A stretch of DNA of 64,000 nucleotides, from contig NZ_JACJJL010000007.1 in assembly GCF_016899955.1 (NCBI RefSeq), forward strand, positions 102,168 through 166,167, in the 5' to 3' direction. Made by a program: the position numbers and the translations under genes. Source of the stretch: Marseilla massiliensis. Its GTDB lineage: Bacteria; Bacteroidota; Bacteroidia; Bacteroidales; Bacteroidaceae. Positions 18,791 to 28,217 of this stretch are shown here, piece by piece (position 1 is the stretch's first letter; each line of letters begins with the position of its first letter). Under the pieces are notes generated by a model, which saw nothing but the letters and a program-made list of their open reading frames with translations, did not search any database and was not told the origin of the DNA.

Positions 18791-19122
18791 TATTTTGCAG
18801 ACCGTTGTGCACATAGCGTGCCATCGGTATGGGCGGTCTTCAACTGCACATTGCATTTATGATGAAACGCCCTGAGCTGTAGGCAGATGGCCGCCGTATG
18901 GCGCCACGGTCAGAAACGGCCCGTTCCATGCTGCCGTTTGGCCCGTTTTACCATGCCGTATGGGCCGTTTTGAAATTCAGTCTTGGCCGTTTTGCAAAAC
19001 GGCGGGCACGTTCTCACACCTGATGCAGGTTGACTACTTGAGGCGTGGCGCCACGATGTAACGCATTTTCGCATGATGGCGGTATATTGTAGCAGACAGT
19101 TGGCACCACTCATCCGGCCGTC
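18791..19122. other. Gene-free stretch between nuoN and the ComEC-like gene
   Basis: About 330 bases without a convincing gene. The left part carries repeat block B (18891-19010). The right part may hold the true 5' region of the ComEC-like gene, whose start is uncertain. I saw no TAnnTTTG box at a convincing distance. Confidence 0.4.
18891..19010. repeat. Intergenic degenerate repeat block B
   Basis: At least four chained units of the dispersed family: AAACGGCCCGTTCCATG, GCCGTTTGGCCCGTTTTACC, ATGCCGTATGGGCCGTTTTG (18953-18972) and GGCCGTTTTGCAAAACGGC, the last being a perfect dyad. It lies between two plus-strand genes, downstream of the nuo terminator. Confidence 0.65.
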
Positions 19123-20796
19123 ATGGCGTCGGCACCAAGCCATTTGCAGCCATTTCGGCCGTCGGTCGGTTTCTCGGCTTGCGGTCGCAGATTCCGCTCC
19201 TTCAGCAATTGCACGCCGCCGACATATAACCATCAAACACCATACATACAATTGGGCAACACAGGTTTATTCAGGCTTTACCCGTTGGTGCCGCTGTGCG
19301 TTAGCCTTGCAGCAGGCATACTTGCAGGGCGGAGCATGGCTACAATGGTCGGAATGACCGTTTGGGCCGCGGCATTCGGCGTTGCCTTCACAGCCGCATT
19401 GTTGCTCGGGGGGCGTCCAAAGGCCCAGACTGCTGCCATCCTGTTGTCGGTGTTGCTGTTGGGATGTGCCATGTCGACCTTGGCCGAGCGCCGTCAGAGT
19501 GTGAGCCTGCCACAAGGCGAGACAGCCTTCGAGGCCATTGTGGCCGATGAGCCCGTAGAGCGCGGCCGCACGCTGCGCTTCGACGCCATAGCATGCTCGG
19601 GGCCTTTGAAGGGACATTGGGTGCGCTTGACACTGCTCAAAGACACGGTAGAGCGCAGGTATGCCACCCTTGGTGTGGGCGACGGCATGTTGGTGCGGTC
19701 GCGTTTGGTACCTCCGGCCAATTATCGAGAGTCGAATTTCGATTATGCAACCTACCTTCAGAGCCGCGGCATAGTGGCCACAGCTTTTGTCTACTACCGC
19801 AATTGGCGCAAGGCCGCGCCCCGCCTGTCGGCCCTGACCGTTGTTCAACGCGCCCGCATCTCAGCCATGCGCCTTCGCCACTGGCTGCTTGGGCGCTACC
19901 GCAGCCTTGGTCTTGAAGGCCAAGACTTTGCCGTGGTGGCCGCAATGACGCTTGGCGACAAGTCGGCGCTCTCAGGTTCGATGCGCGAGGCTTACTCGCT
20001 TGCCGGCGCATCTCACATACTTGCGCTTTCCGGCATGCACCTCGGCGTCATCTATTTGCTCCTGTCGATGCTATTGTCAGGCCGTCGCCGTCGCCTGCTT
20101 GGCGAAAGCCTGTTGCTCATGGCCATCTGGTCCTACGTCTTTATTGTCGGCATGCCATCGTCGGTGGTGCGGTCGGCCCTCATGATATCAGTCTACGGGC
20201 TTGTAGGCCTGACAGGCCGCAGCCGCATGTCGGTCAATGCGCTTGCCTTCGCCGCAGTGGTATTGCTCGTTGCCAACCCCCTTGCGCTTTTCGAAATAGG
20301 CTTCCAACTCTCTTTCGCGGCCGTGGCTTTCATACTTGTTTTCCAGTCGTCCGTGGGCTCGATAGCCTCCGTCCGCTTTCTCCAGCGCCATCGCCTGTTG
20401 CGCTGGGCATGGCAGCTTTCGGTCATGTCGCTGCTGGCCCAGATAGGCACAGCCCCGCTCGTTGCGTTCTATTTCGGTCGCCTGCCAGTTTGCTCGCTGC
20501 TCACCGGCCTTGTTGTCATACCTGCCGCCACGGCCATAATCTATCTGGCGGTGTCTCTGTTTGCCGTGGGTTTTGTGCCTGTGCTGCAGCAGGCCGTGGC
20601 CACAGTGCTTGCCTTTGTGGCCACGTGGCTCAATGCTTTTTTGCTTGCCATGGCGTCGCAGCCGTGGGCATCGGTCGGTTTGCCGCGGCTTAGCCCTTTG
20701 CAGGTGGTGCTGCTCTACGTCGTTGCCGTATGCGTCTGCCGCCTGCTGGCCATTTGCGGCCGGCGCATGGAGTCGGCAAGAGAGTGGGGGGCGTGA
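19123..20796 (+). CDS. ComEC/Rec2 family competence membrane protein
   Basis: Up to 557 residues. The N-terminal part resembles the DUF4131 domain (hydrophobic pair, then a small beta domain around residues 150-240). The ComEC core follows, with SHILALSGMHLGVIYLLL near residue 300, LVGLTGRSRMSVNALAFAA and several more membrane helices. ComEC forms the inner-membrane channel for single-stranded DNA uptake. The start is uncertain: residues 1-43 from ATG 19123 do not look like a signal or helix, and an in-frame TTG at 19252 just before FRLYPLVPLCVSLAAG would fit better. It ends soon after the last helices, so the C-terminal metallo-beta-lactamase-like domain of longer ComEC proteins is absent. 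Confidence 0.78.
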   Translation: MASAPSHLQPFRPSVGFSACGRRFRSFSNCTPPTYNHQTPYIQLGNTGLFRLYPLVPLCVSLAAGILAGRSMATMVGMTVWAAAFGVAFTAALLLGGRPKAQTAAILLSVLLLGCAMSTLAERRQSVSLPQGETAFEAIVADEPVERGRTLRFDAIACSGPLKGHWVRLTLLKDTVERRYATLGVGDGMLVRSRLVPPANYRESNFDYATYLQSRGIVATAFVYYRNWRKAAPRLSALTVVQRARISAMRLRHWLLGRYRSLGLEGQDFAVVAAMTLGDKSALSGSMREAYSLAGASHILALSGMHLGVIYLLLSMLLSGRRRRLLGESLLLMAIWSYVFIVGMPSSVVRSALMISVYGLVGLTGRSRMSVNALAFAAVVLLVANPLALFEIGFQLSFAAVAFILVFQSSVGSIASVRFLQRHRLLRWAWQLSVMSLLAQIGTAPLVAFYFGRLPVCSLLTGLVVIPAATAIIYLAVSLFAVGFVPVLQQAVATVLAFVATWLNAFLLAMASQPWASVGLPRLSPLQVVLLYVVAVCVCRLLAICGRRMESAREWGA

Positions 20797-20930
20797 GATG
20801 CTTCTGCCCACAGTGGCTGTAGGCAACAGTCAGGAAACTACCGCCGGACGGGGCCCCGGTAGCTGCGTGCCGGCCCCATGGCTTGTCTGTATGCGCCATT
20901 TTACGGTCATTTTACCGTTCTTTAAAACTC

Positions 20931-20948
20931 CTGTAATAGTTTTGTAAT
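20931..20948 (+). promoter_or_regulatory. Pho-box-like direct repeat upstream of the porin gene
   Basis: CTGTAATAGTTTTGTAAT consists of two 7-bp direct repeats (CTGTAAT, TTGTAAT) separated by 4 bp, the geometry of a PhoB binding site. A weaker third repeat (CTTTAAA, 20920-20926) keeps the 11-bp period. A -7-like GACCTTTG at 20959-20966 begins 10 bp downstream, where PhoB-activated promoters have their -10 box. The gene it precedes is a phosphate-selective-type porin. Confidence 0.5.
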
Positions 20949-21057
20949 AAATAATACCGACCTTTGTGGCTGATAAACGGCGGGCACATGACAGATGGTT
21001 TAGCCAAAAGCCATCGGCAGTCCCGCGCTTAATTGGAGTAACAACCCACGCAACCGT

Positions 21058-22059
21058 ATGAAACATTTACTGGCCATTTTGGCATTGTTTGCAGGCATGG
21101 ATGCCGCAGCACAGTTCAAGCCCGAAATCAACGGAACGATTCGCGGCAAGTACGAATACCAGACCGAGGAAGGCGAGGGCCGCTTCCAGGTGCGCAATGC
21201 CCGCTTCAGCCTGTCGGGAAAGGTGGTTGACGCCGTGTCGTACAAGGCCGAAATAGACCTCTCCGACGAGGGCAGCATAAAGATGCTCGACGCATACACG
21301 CGCATCAGTCCGTGGCGCACGCTCAATTTCACCATCGGTCAGATGCGCGTGCCCTTTACCATCGACGCCCACCGTTCGCCCCACCAGCAGTATTTTGCCA
21401 ACCGTTCGTTCATAGCCAAGCAGGTGGGCAACGTGCGTGACGTGGGCGCCACTCTCGGCTATACGTTCAACGTGGGATTCCCGATAATACTCGAAGCCGG
21501 CATGTTCAATGGCTCGGGGCTCACCGACCAGAAGGATTTCTGGACCAACAACATAAACTATTCGGCCAAGGCACAGCTCTTCTTCCCGAAAGGTTTCAAC
21601 CTCACGCTGAGTGTGCAGAAGATAAAGCCCGAGGCGGTAAACATAATGATGTATGACGCCGGCGCCTACTACCATGGCAACGGATGGCATGTGGAGGCCG
21701 AATACCTGTACAAGCACTACGCCGACAATGCCTACGGGGCTGTTCATTCCTTCGACGGCTTTGTCAACTACGACATAAAGGTGGGCGGAAAGAAGCCGCT
21801 GGTAAAGAAGGTGTCGCCCTTGGCGCGCTTTGATTACATGAGCGACCACAGCGACGGTACGGCCGACGCAGAGACGGGGCTGCTCAATACCACCGACTAC
21901 CGGCGCTCGCGCATAACGGGCGGTGTGACCCTGAGCCTTGGCACACCGTTTGTTTCAGACATCCGTCTCAACTACGAGAAGTATTTCTATCGCGAAGGTG
22001 CGGTTGCCAAGCCGTCGGAGCGCGACAAGATAGTGATTGAGTTCATGACCAGATTCTGA
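21058..22059 (+). CDS. Outer-membrane porin, OprO/OprP (phosphate-selective) type
   Basis: This encodes 333 residues with a signal peptide (about 1-18, cleavage after DAAAQ or similar) and alternating amphipathic strands ending in the aromatic C-terminal residue F, as expected of a beta-barrel. The segment RNARFSLSGKVVDAVSYKAE, followed by DAYTRISPWRTLNFTIGQMRVPF, and FANRSFIAKQVGNVRDVGAT are typical of the phosphate-selective porin O/P family. It would form a channel for phosphate or other anions. At 333 residues it is somewhat shorter than OprP. The Pho-box-like element 110 bp upstream supports a phosphate link. Substrate specificity is not provable here. Confidence 0.75.
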   Translation: MKHLLAILALFAGMDAAAQFKPEINGTIRGKYEYQTEEGEGRFQVRNARFSLSGKVVDAVSYKAEIDLSDEGSIKMLDAYTRISPWRTLNFTIGQMRVPFTIDAHRSPHQQYFANRSFIAKQVGNVRDVGATLGYTFNVGFPIILEAGMFNGSGLTDQKDFWTNNINYSAKAQLFFPKGFNLTLSVQKIKPEAVNIMMYDAGAYYHGNGWHVEAEYLYKHYADNAYGAVHSFDGFVNYDIKVGGKKPLVKKVSPLARFDYMSDHSDGTADAETGLLNTTDYRRSRITGGVTLSLGTPFVSDIRLNYEKYFYREGAVAKPSERDKIVIEFMTRF

Positions 22060-22391
22060 CATACGGTTGTATTTTTTAGGGTATCAAAATAAATCCCGCC
22101 ATGCCTCCGCGCATAACTGCGCTGAAAGCATGGCGGGATGTTGTCTGCCTGTGTCTATGCCAATCTGGGGCCCTGCCGCAGACTGCGTGGCGTCGGCCAC
22201 CATACGGCCGTAATGCCTCGGTATGTCTGTACCTGTGTCCATGTCGTGCCACACGAGCGCTTCAGCACTCATGCCGTCAGCCTGTTGGCCGCTTTGCCTT
22301 GCCTCCGGCTGCAACGCTTCCGGCTAAGCCGATAGCCAACCATGCCGGCAATGTTGCGGAATAGGTTGTTGGCCTGGCGGACGGACAGGGC
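22060..22391. other. Gene-free stretch between porin and uvrA
   Basis: About 330 bases between two convergent genes. It holds the large hairpin at 22093-22139. The remainder (22140-22391) shows only weak traces of the dispersed repeat (GTCAGCCTGTTGGCCGCTTTGCC near 22280, not a convincing block) and no gene. Confidence 0.4.
22085..22139 (-). terminator. Large hairpin, likely terminator for uvrA
   Basis: Perfect 12-bp arms ATCCCGCCATGC (22093-22104) and GCATGGCGGGAT (22128-22139). The loop contains a second dyad, GCGCA/TGCGC at 22109-22122. Read on the minus strand it is followed by a T-rich run (TTTATTTTGAT), fitting termination of transcripts coming from uvrA. It may also protect the porin mRNA end. 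Confidence 0.75.
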
Positions 22392-25247
22392 TTAACCTAT
22401 GCCGAGCTCATCGCGAAGGAACCTCGGGGTGAACCCCTTGTCGCTCATGGCAACCTCTTCGGGAGTGCCGGTCGACAGCACGTAGCCGCCGTTTCGCCCT
22501 CCCTCGGGCCCCATGTCGATTATGTAGTCGGCCATCTTGATGACATCGAGGTTGTGCTCGATTATTATTACCGTGTTGCCTCGGTCTACCAGTTTCTCAA
22601 TGACGTCCATCAGTATCCTGATATCCTCGAAATGAAGCCCTGTGGTGGGCTCGTCGAGAATGTAGAGCGTCTTTCCCGTGTCGCGTTTGCTCAGTTCCGT
22701 GGCCAGTTTTACGCGCTGGCTCTCGCCTCCCGAGAGCGTTGTCGACGGTTGTCCGAGCTTAATGTATCCAAGTCCCACGTCTTGTATGGTCTTTATCTTT
22801 CGCAGAATGTCGGGCACATTCTCAAAGAAGTCCACCGCCTGGTTGATGGTCATGTCGAGCACGTCGGCAATGCTCTTGCCCTTGTATCTCACTTCCAGCG
22901 TCTCCCTGTTGTAGCGCTTGCCGTGGCACACCTCGCATGGCACCATCACGTCGGGCAGGAAGTTCATCTCAATCGTCTTGTATCCGTTGCCGCCGCAGGC
23001 CTCGCAGCGCCCTCCCTTGACGTTGAACGAGAAGCGTCCGGGCTTGTAGCCCCTTATCTTTGCTTCCGGCAGGTTGACAAACAGCGCCCGTATGTCGCTG
23101 AACACACCCGTATAGGTGGCCGGGTTCGACCTCGGTGTGCGGCCAAGCGGGCTCTGGTCTACGTTGACCACCTTGTCTATGAAGTCCATTCCCTCTATCG
23201 AGCCATATTCCATCGGCTGTTTCACCGAGCGGTAGAAGTGTTGGCTCAGTATGGGGTGGAGCGTTTCGTTGATCAATGTAGATTTGCCCGAGCCGCTGAC
23301 CCCGGTTACCACGATGAGCGTTCCGAGCGGAAACTCCACGTCGACGCCTTTCAGGTTGTTGCCTTTTGCACCTTTCAGCCACAGGCTCTTGCCGTTGCCC
23401 TTGCGCCGTTGCTTGGGTATCTCTATCTTGAGCTCGCCGTTTAGGTACATGCTTGTCATGGTGTGCTTGGCGAGCATGTCGCTTGGCGTTCCCTGGAACA
23501 CCACCTCGCCGCCGTTGCGCCCGGCCTTCGGGCCAATGTCAACGATGTAGTCGGCATTGAGCATCATGTCTTTGTCGTGCTCAACCACAATGACCGTGTT
23601 GCCTATGTCGCGCAGTTCTTTCAGCGATCGTATGAGCCGCTCGTTGTCGCGCTGGTGCAGGCCTATGCTGGGCTCGTCGAGTATATACAGCACATTGACG
23701 AGTTGCGAGCCTATTTGCGTGGCAAGCCTGATGCGCTGGCTCTCTCCTCCCGACAGCGTGGCCGACTGCCTGTTGAGCGAAAGGTAGTCGAGCCCCACCT
23801 CGAGCAGGAAGTCTATGCGCGTGCGAATCTCCTTCAGAATCTCTTCCGCTATCTGTTTCTGTTGCTCGTCGAGATGGCTTTCGGCCTCGTCGAGCCATTC
23901 GCGCAACTCTGCTATGTCCATCATCGACAGCTCGGCGATGTTCTTGTTCCATATCTTATACGACAGAGACTCGCGCTTGAGGCGCTGTCCGTGGCACTCG
24001 GGACACTCGCACACGGCCATGAACTGGTCGGCCCACTTCTGGCCGCTGGCCGAGTCGTCATCTTCGAACACGCTCCGCAGGTATTTCACCACCCCGTCGA
24101 AAGCCACGAAATAGTCGCTCGACGTGTGCACAAGTTCCTTGTCTATCCTCACGTTCTCAATCGAGCCGTTGAGTATTTCGTTGAGCGCGTCGTCGGGAAT
24201 GCTGTCAACCGGCGTCTTGATGTCGCAGTCGTATTTGTGCAGTATGGAGTCTATCTGCCAGAAAATCATCTGGTTCTTGTATTTGCCCAGTGGCACGATG
24301 GCTCCCTTGTAGATGCTCTGCGAGCGGTCGGGTATTACTTTGCTAATGTCAATCTCGTTGATATAGCCCAGCCCTTTGCATCTCGGGCACGCCCCTTGCG
24401 GCGAGTTGAACGAGAAGTTGTTGGGTGCCGGGTCGCTGTAAGATATGCCGGTGGTGGGGCACATCAGCCTTTTGGAGAAGTATTTTGCCGTATGCGTGTC
24501 GTTGTCGAGCACCATGATGAGTCCTTCGCCCTGCTTCATGGCTATCGAAACGCTCTTTTTCAGCCGCTCGTCGTCTTTGGGCTGCACCATCAGCTTGTCT
24601 ATTACGACTTCTATGTCGTGGTTTTTGTAACGGTCAACCTTCATCCCCCGCGTTATCTCCTTGACCTCGCCGTCTACGCGTATGTTGAGATAGCCCTTTC
24701 GTCTCATGCTCTCGAACAGTTCGCGGTAGTGGCCCTTGCGGCTGCGGACCACCGGGGCGAGTATCATGATTTTCTTTCCGGCATAGTCGTCCATGATCAT
24801 CTGGAGCACTTTCTCCTCAGTATACTTCACCATCTCTTCGCCGGTGGCATAGCTGTAAGCCTTGCCTGCCCGGGCAAAGAGCAGTCGCATGAAGTCGTAA
24901 ATCTCAGTCGTGGTGCCCACGGTAGAGCGGGGATTCTTGTTGGTTGTCTTCTGTTCGATGCTTATCACGGGGCTCAGTCCGGTGATTTTGTCAACGTCCG
25001 GCCGCTCCAGTCCGCCGAGGAAGTTGCGTGCGTATGCCGAGAATGTCTCGATATACCGTCTCTGGCCCTCGGCGTAAATGGTGTCGAAGGCCAGCGACGA
25101 CTTTCCCGAGCCCGACAGTCCGGTCACCACGGTCAGGCTGTTGCGCGGTATTTCCACGTTGATATCCTTCAGGTTGTGAACCCGGGCGCCCCATACGTTG
25201 ATGCGCTCGTCTTCACGCAGAGTGTCGTAATTTTGCGTGTCGTTCAT
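22392..25247 (-). CDS. uvrA: Excinuclease ABC subunit A
   Basis: This encodes 951 residues and is a full-length UvrA. The two ABC ATPase modules have Walker A motifs GLSGSGKSS (about 45) and GVSGSGKST (about 647), and signature motifs [12 protein letters not shown] and [12 protein letters not shown]. Zinc-module cysteines are visible in CPRCKGLG and in CEACGGNGY with [10 protein letters not shown] about 25 residues later. UvrA dimers recognise bulky DNA lesions and load UvrB. Its ATG overlaps the stop of the upstream CHU_C-type gene (ATGA), so it is translationally coupled to it. Confidence 0.98.
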   Translation of the reverse strand: MNDTQNYDTLREDERINVWGARVHNLKDINVEIPRNSLTVVTGLSGSGKSSLAFDTIYAEGQRRYIETFSAYARNFLGGLERPDVDKITGLSPVISIEQKTTNKNPRSTVGTTTEIYDFMRLLFARAGKAYSYATGEEMVKYTEEKVLQMIMDDYAGKKIMILAPVVRSRKGHYRELFESMRRKGYLNIRVDGEVKEITRGMKVDRYKNHDIEVVIDKLMVQPKDDERLKKSVSIAMKQGEGLIMVLDNDTHTAKYFSKRLMCPTTGISYSDPAPNNFSFNSPQGACPRCKGLGYINEIDISKVIPDRSQSIYKGAIVPLGKYKNQMIFWQIDSILHKYDCDIKTPVDSIPDDALNEILNGSIENVRIDKELVHTSSDYFVAFDGVVKYLRSVFEDDDSASGQKWADQFMAVCECPECHGQRLKRESLSYKIWNKNIAELSMMDIAELREWLDEAESHLDEQQKQIAEEILKEIRTRIDFLLEVGLDYLSLNRQSATLSGGESQRIRLATQIGSQLVNVLYILDEPSIGLHQRDNERLIRSLKELRDIGNTVIVVEHDKDMMLNADYIVDIGPKAGRNGGEVVFQGTPSDMLAKHTMTSMYLNGELKIEIPKQRRKGNGKSLWLKGAKGNNLKGVDVEFPLGTLIVVTGVSGSGKSTLINETLHPILSQHFYRSVKQPMEYGSIEGMDFIDKVVNVDQSPLGRTPRSNPATYTGVFSDIRALFVNLPEAKIRGYKPGRFSFNVKGGRCEACGGNGYKTIEMNFLPDVMVPCEVCHGKRYNRETLEVRYKGKSIADVLDMTINQAVDFFENVPDILRKIKTIQDVGLGYIKLGQPSTTLSGGESQRVKLATELSKRDTGKTLYILDEPTTGLHFEDIRILMDVIEKLVDRGNTVIIIEHNLDVIKMADYIIDMGPEGGRNGGYVLSTGTPEEVAMSDKGFTPRFLRDELGIG

Positions 25248-25921
25248 CTCTGTGTGCCTCCTTCCGTATAGTCGCGCATCAGGTTGACGTCTCGCCTAAT
25301 GTTGTATTCGGTGCCGTCGGCTCCTTTGGCCTTCACGAGCACGAAGTATACGCCGGCGCTCACCGCCTTTCCGTTGAACGTGCCGTCCCATCCCTCATCG
25401 ATGTTTGTCCAGTCGAAGAGCTTCTGCCCCCACCTGTTGAAGATGTATGCGTGGAACTCCACTATGCTCTTGTGGGTGTCTTTTGCCTTGTATACGTCGT
25501 TGATGCCGTCGCCGTTGGGCGAGAATGCGTTTGGCATTTCCAGTATGCTGGTGCTTATGCTCACCCTTATTGTCGAGATGAGTTCGGCCTCCGTCGTGTC
25601 GTTGTAGGCCACGTAGAGCGACACGCTTATCGAGCCCGATTCGCGAAACTCGTAAGTTGTCTCTTCCTCATACCTTACAATGAACGGGTCTGTGCTTCCC
25701 TCGCGGGTGAAGCGCCACTCGTATGTGGGTGTGGCATCGCCGAGGTCGGTCGGGTTTGCCCTGAAGGTAACGGTGAGAGGTGCCTGTGCGTCGTTGATCA
25801 CATCGGTCGCCTCCATGTCCACTCCGTCAACAGTGTAATAAGCCGTAGGGGTGAATGCCGCCCTTGCTGATATCGACAGCAAAGCAAGCAAGCACATCAT
25901 TAATATTGGTTTGATTCTCAT
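25244..25921 (-). CDS. Secreted protein with gliding-motility-type C-terminal (CHU_C) domain
   Basis: This encodes 225 residues from the ATG at 25921 (MRIKPILMMCLLALLSISARA), a clear signal peptide. The open frame continues 194 codons upstream but overlaps the divergent LysM gene. The middle (about 45-130) looks like a PKD/Ig-type beta domain (YEWRFTREGSTDPF, SGSISVSLYVAYNDT). The C-terminal about 90 residues are the gliding-motility-associated domain: PNAFSPNGDGINDVY, IFNRWGQKLFDW, WDGTFNGKAVSAGVYFVLVKA. In Bacteroidetes this domain can act as a type B sorting signal for the type IX secretion system. The stop overlaps the uvrA start by 4 bp. Confidence 0.85.
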   Translation of the reverse strand: MRIKPILMMCLLALLSISARAAFTPTAYYTVDGVDMEATDVINDAQAPLTVTFRANPTDLGDATPTYEWRFTREGSTDPFIVRYEEETTYEFRESGSISVSLYVAYNDTTEAELISTIRVSISTSILEMPNAFSPNGDGINDVYKAKDTHKSIVEFHAYIFNRWGQKLFDWTNIDEGWDGTFNGKAVSAGVYFVLVKAKGADGTEYNIRRDVNLMRDYTEGGTQR

Positions 25922-25941
25922 CTTACGTAAAATATAATGTG

Positions 25942-25949
25942 CAAAATTA
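25942..25949 (-). promoter_or_regulatory. Predicted -7 box for the CHU_C-uvrA operon
   Basis: The minus strand reads TAATTTTG followed by C, matching TAnnTTTG, 20 bp before the ATG at 25921. It is divergent from the promoter at 25960-25990. Confidence 0.5.
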
Positions 25950-25959
25950 GCGATTAATG

Positions 25960-25990
25960 TTGATTTATCCGCGCTTTTTTGGTAATTTTG
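25960..25990 (+). promoter_or_regulatory. Predicted promoter of the LysM-barrel-POT operon
   Basis: TTG at 25960-25962 and TAATTTTG at 25983-25990, about 20 bp apart, with the -7 box 27 bp before the ATG at 26018. This fits the Bacteroidetes promoter consensus. Confidence 0.6.
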
Positions 25991-26017
25991 TAGGCGATTA
26001 TTGAAAATAATAGAGAT

Positions 26018-27385
26018 ATGAATCAACATTTCAGATGTTTCTTGATGCTTGTTGCGTTTGTTTTCACGGTAGGTACGGCAGCCGGGCAGACGTCCAACTG
26101 GAAAGAGATGCATAAGGTTAAGCGCAAGGAGACCATCTTTGGCATTGCCCGTGACAACGGCATCACGGTAGAGGAACTTATGAACGCCAATCCCGACATG
26201 AAGCAGCCGGGTTACGAACTGAAGAAGGGCGACTACATATTCATACCTTATCCCAAGGATGGCGCTGCCGCTTCCGGGGGCAAGGCCCGCGTCGAGGCAT
26301 CGCCGGCCGGCAGTGTCGACGACATGAGGCGGCGCGCGATAAGGGTCGGGGTGATGCTTCCGCTGCACAATGTCAATGGCGACGGGCGACGGATGGTTGA
26401 GTATTACCGCGGCGTACTGATGGCTTGCGACAGCTTGAAGCAGGGCGGTGTGTCGGTTGACATAAGGGCATGGAATGTCCCGGAAGACGCCGACATAAGG
26501 CAAACGCTCAAGGACAAGGATGCTGAAAAGTGTGACTTGATTATCGGCCCGTTGTATTCAACGCAGGTGAAGGCGCTTTCCGACTTTGCCTCGGAGCACG
26601 GGATAAAGGTGCTCATACCGTTTTCAATCAACGCCCCCGAGCTGAAGACCAATCCAAACCTGTTCCAGGTGTACCAGAACGCCACCGAATACAATGAAGC
26701 CGTGATAGCCCGCTTCCTCGAGAAGTTTGCCGGTTACCACGCAGTGTTCATCGATTGCAATGACACCACAAGCCAGAAGGGCATATTCACTTTCGGGCTC
26801 CGCAGGCGCATGGAGACCATGGGGCGCAACTACTCGATAACAAACCTGAAGTCGAGCGAGGCATTTTTCGCCAAGGCATTCAGCAAGACGATGCCTAACG
26901 TCGTTATCCTCAACACCGGACGCTCGCCGGAACTCAACATCGCCTTTGCCAAACTGAACAACTTCACGATGAATAACCCGGACATAAAAGTAACGATGTT
27001 CGGCTATACCGAATGGATGATGTACACCAAATACAACCTTGACAACTACTATAAGTACAATGTCCACATACCGGCAGCATTCTATACCAACCCGCTATCG
27101 GCCAGGACGGCCCGCATCGAGCTGAAGTACAGGTGGAATTTCCATGAAGACATGATGCAGGCGCTGCCCCGGTTCGCCATCACAGGCTTCGACCAAGCCT
27201 ATTATTTCATAAAGGGCCTGCACCTGTATGGCGACAAGTTCACAGGCGCAAGGGGCATGGTGGGGTACACCCCGATACAGACACCACTGCACTTTGAGCG
27301 GGTGGGCAGCGGCGGATACCAGAACCGCAGCATCCTTTTCGTCCATTACACGCCCGGACACAGGATAGAGACCATTAACTTTTAA
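26018..27385 (+). CDS. LysM-domain protein fused to a periplasmic binding-protein fold
   Basis: This encodes 455 residues with a signal peptide (about 1-23, ending AAGQ). A LysM domain follows at about 32-77 (HKVKRKETIFGIARDNGI, then ELMNANPDMKQPGYELKKGDYIFIP), which usually binds peptidoglycan. From about 105 to the end the sequence resembles a type I ligand-binding fold of the branched-chain amino acid receptor family (VGVMLPLHNVNGDGRRMVEYYRGVLMACD; IIGPLYSTQVKALSDFASEHGIKVLIPFS). Such LysM-receptor proteins are common in Bacteroidetes; their ligand is unknown. It is first in an operon with a barrel protein and a peptide transporter. Confidence 0.8.
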   Translation: MNQHFRCFLMLVAFVFTVGTAAGQTSNWKEMHKVKRKETIFGIARDNGITVEELMNANPDMKQPGYELKKGDYIFIPYPKDGAAASGGKARVEASPAGSVDDMRRRAIRVGVMLPLHNVNGDGRRMVEYYRGVLMACDSLKQGGVSVDIRAWNVPEDADIRQTLKDKDAEKCDLIIGPLYSTQVKALSDFASEHGIKVLIPFSINAPELKTNPNLFQVYQNATEYNEAVIARFLEKFAGYHAVFIDCNDTTSQKGIFTFGLRRRMETMGRNYSITNLKSSEAFFAKAFSKTMPNVVILNTGRSPELNIAFAKLNNFTMNNPDIKVTMFGYTEWMMYTKYNLDNYYKYNVHIPAAFYTNPLSARTARIELKYRWNFHEDMMQALPRFAITGFDQAYYFIKGLHLYGDKFTGARGMVGYTPIQTPLHFERVGSGGYQNRSILFVHYTPGHRIETINF

Positions 27386-27396
27386 CGCATCGGGCA

Positions 27397-28215
27397 ATGT
27401 CAGGTTATAAGGAAAAAGCGATAGGCCGCACGGCCGTGATGGGCGCAGGCCATTGTCTGCGCAGGGCTTTTGTTGCCGTTGTGGCCCTTTTGTGCGTTCA
27501 GTCGGCCATTGCCCAGATAGGCGAGCACCGCAGCGAGCTTAGCGTTGGTGTCAACGGCGGCTACATGCTGAGCAACGTTGGCTTCAATCCCGACGTGCCG
27601 CAAGGCTTGCTCGGCGGCATCACCGGCGGCATCACAGTCCGTTATACGTGCGAGAAATATTTCAAGAGCGTGTGCGCCCTCGTCGGCGAGATAAACTTTG
27701 CGCAGGCCGGATGGAAGGAAGACATACTCACGGTTGACGACCAGCCCGTGATAAACCAGGTGACAGGGCTGCCCGAGGAATACCAGCGCACACTAACATA
27801 CGTTCAGGTTCCGCTCTTCGCCAGGCTCGGATGGGGCCGCGAACGCAAAGGTTTCCAGTTTTATTTCCAGGTTGGGCCGCAGGTAGGTTTTTTCCTCAAT
27901 GACAAGGCAAAGTCAAACTTCAACTTCGACGAGCGCAACCAGTCAGACCGTGTTGGGGCGCTCAGGGACGCCGTGCAGGATTCGCTTGACATACAGCGCA
28001 AGTTCGACTATGGCATTGCCGGGGGCCTTGGCATAGAGTATTCCCACCCAAAGGTGGGCCACTTCCTGCTCGAGGGGCGGTATTACTACGGCCTCGGCGA
28101 CATCTTCGGCAACTCGAAGCGCGACTACTTCGGGCGCAGTAACAACGGAAGCATAATAATAAAGCTCACATACTTGTTTGACGTAATGCGAACTAAAAAC
28201 TCTAAAATTAAATAG
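27397..28215 (+). CDS. Outer-membrane beta-barrel protein, PorT-like family
   Basis: This encodes 272 residues. The first ATG at 27397 gives a charged extension before the signal peptide; the in-frame ATG at 27439 (MGAGHCLRRAFVAVVALLCV) may be the true start. After cleavage near AIAQ, the chain has barrel-like strands (LSVGVNGGYMLSNVGF, GGITGGITVRYTCEKYF, KGFQFYFQVGPQVGFFLND, HFLLEGRYYYGLGDIF). This is the PorT/outer-membrane-barrel type. PorT itself belongs to the type IX secretion machinery, but many family members have other or unknown roles, so the PorT label means family resemblance only. It starts 11 bp after the LysM gene and ends 2 bp before the transporter. Confidence 0.7.
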   Translation: MSGYKEKAIGRTAVMGAGHCLRRAFVAVVALLCVQSAIAQIGEHRSELSVGVNGGYMLSNVGFNPDVPQGLLGGITGGITVRYTCEKYFKSVCALVGEINFAQAGWKEDILTVDDQPVINQVTGLPEEYQRTLTYVQVPLFARLGWGRERKGFQFYFQVGPQVGFFLNDKAKSNFNFDERNQSDRVGALRDAVQDSLDIQRKFDYGIAGGLGIEYSHPKVGHFLLEGRYYYGLGDIFGNSKRDYFGRSNNGSIIIKLTYLFDVMRTKNSKIK

Positions 28216-28217
28216 CA

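Noticed and set aside
23463..25271. A 602-codon open frame antisense to uvrA
   Set aside because: It is the complement of a highly conserved uvrA gene; the composition is that of a reverse-strand shadow in GC-rich DNA and no family motif is present.
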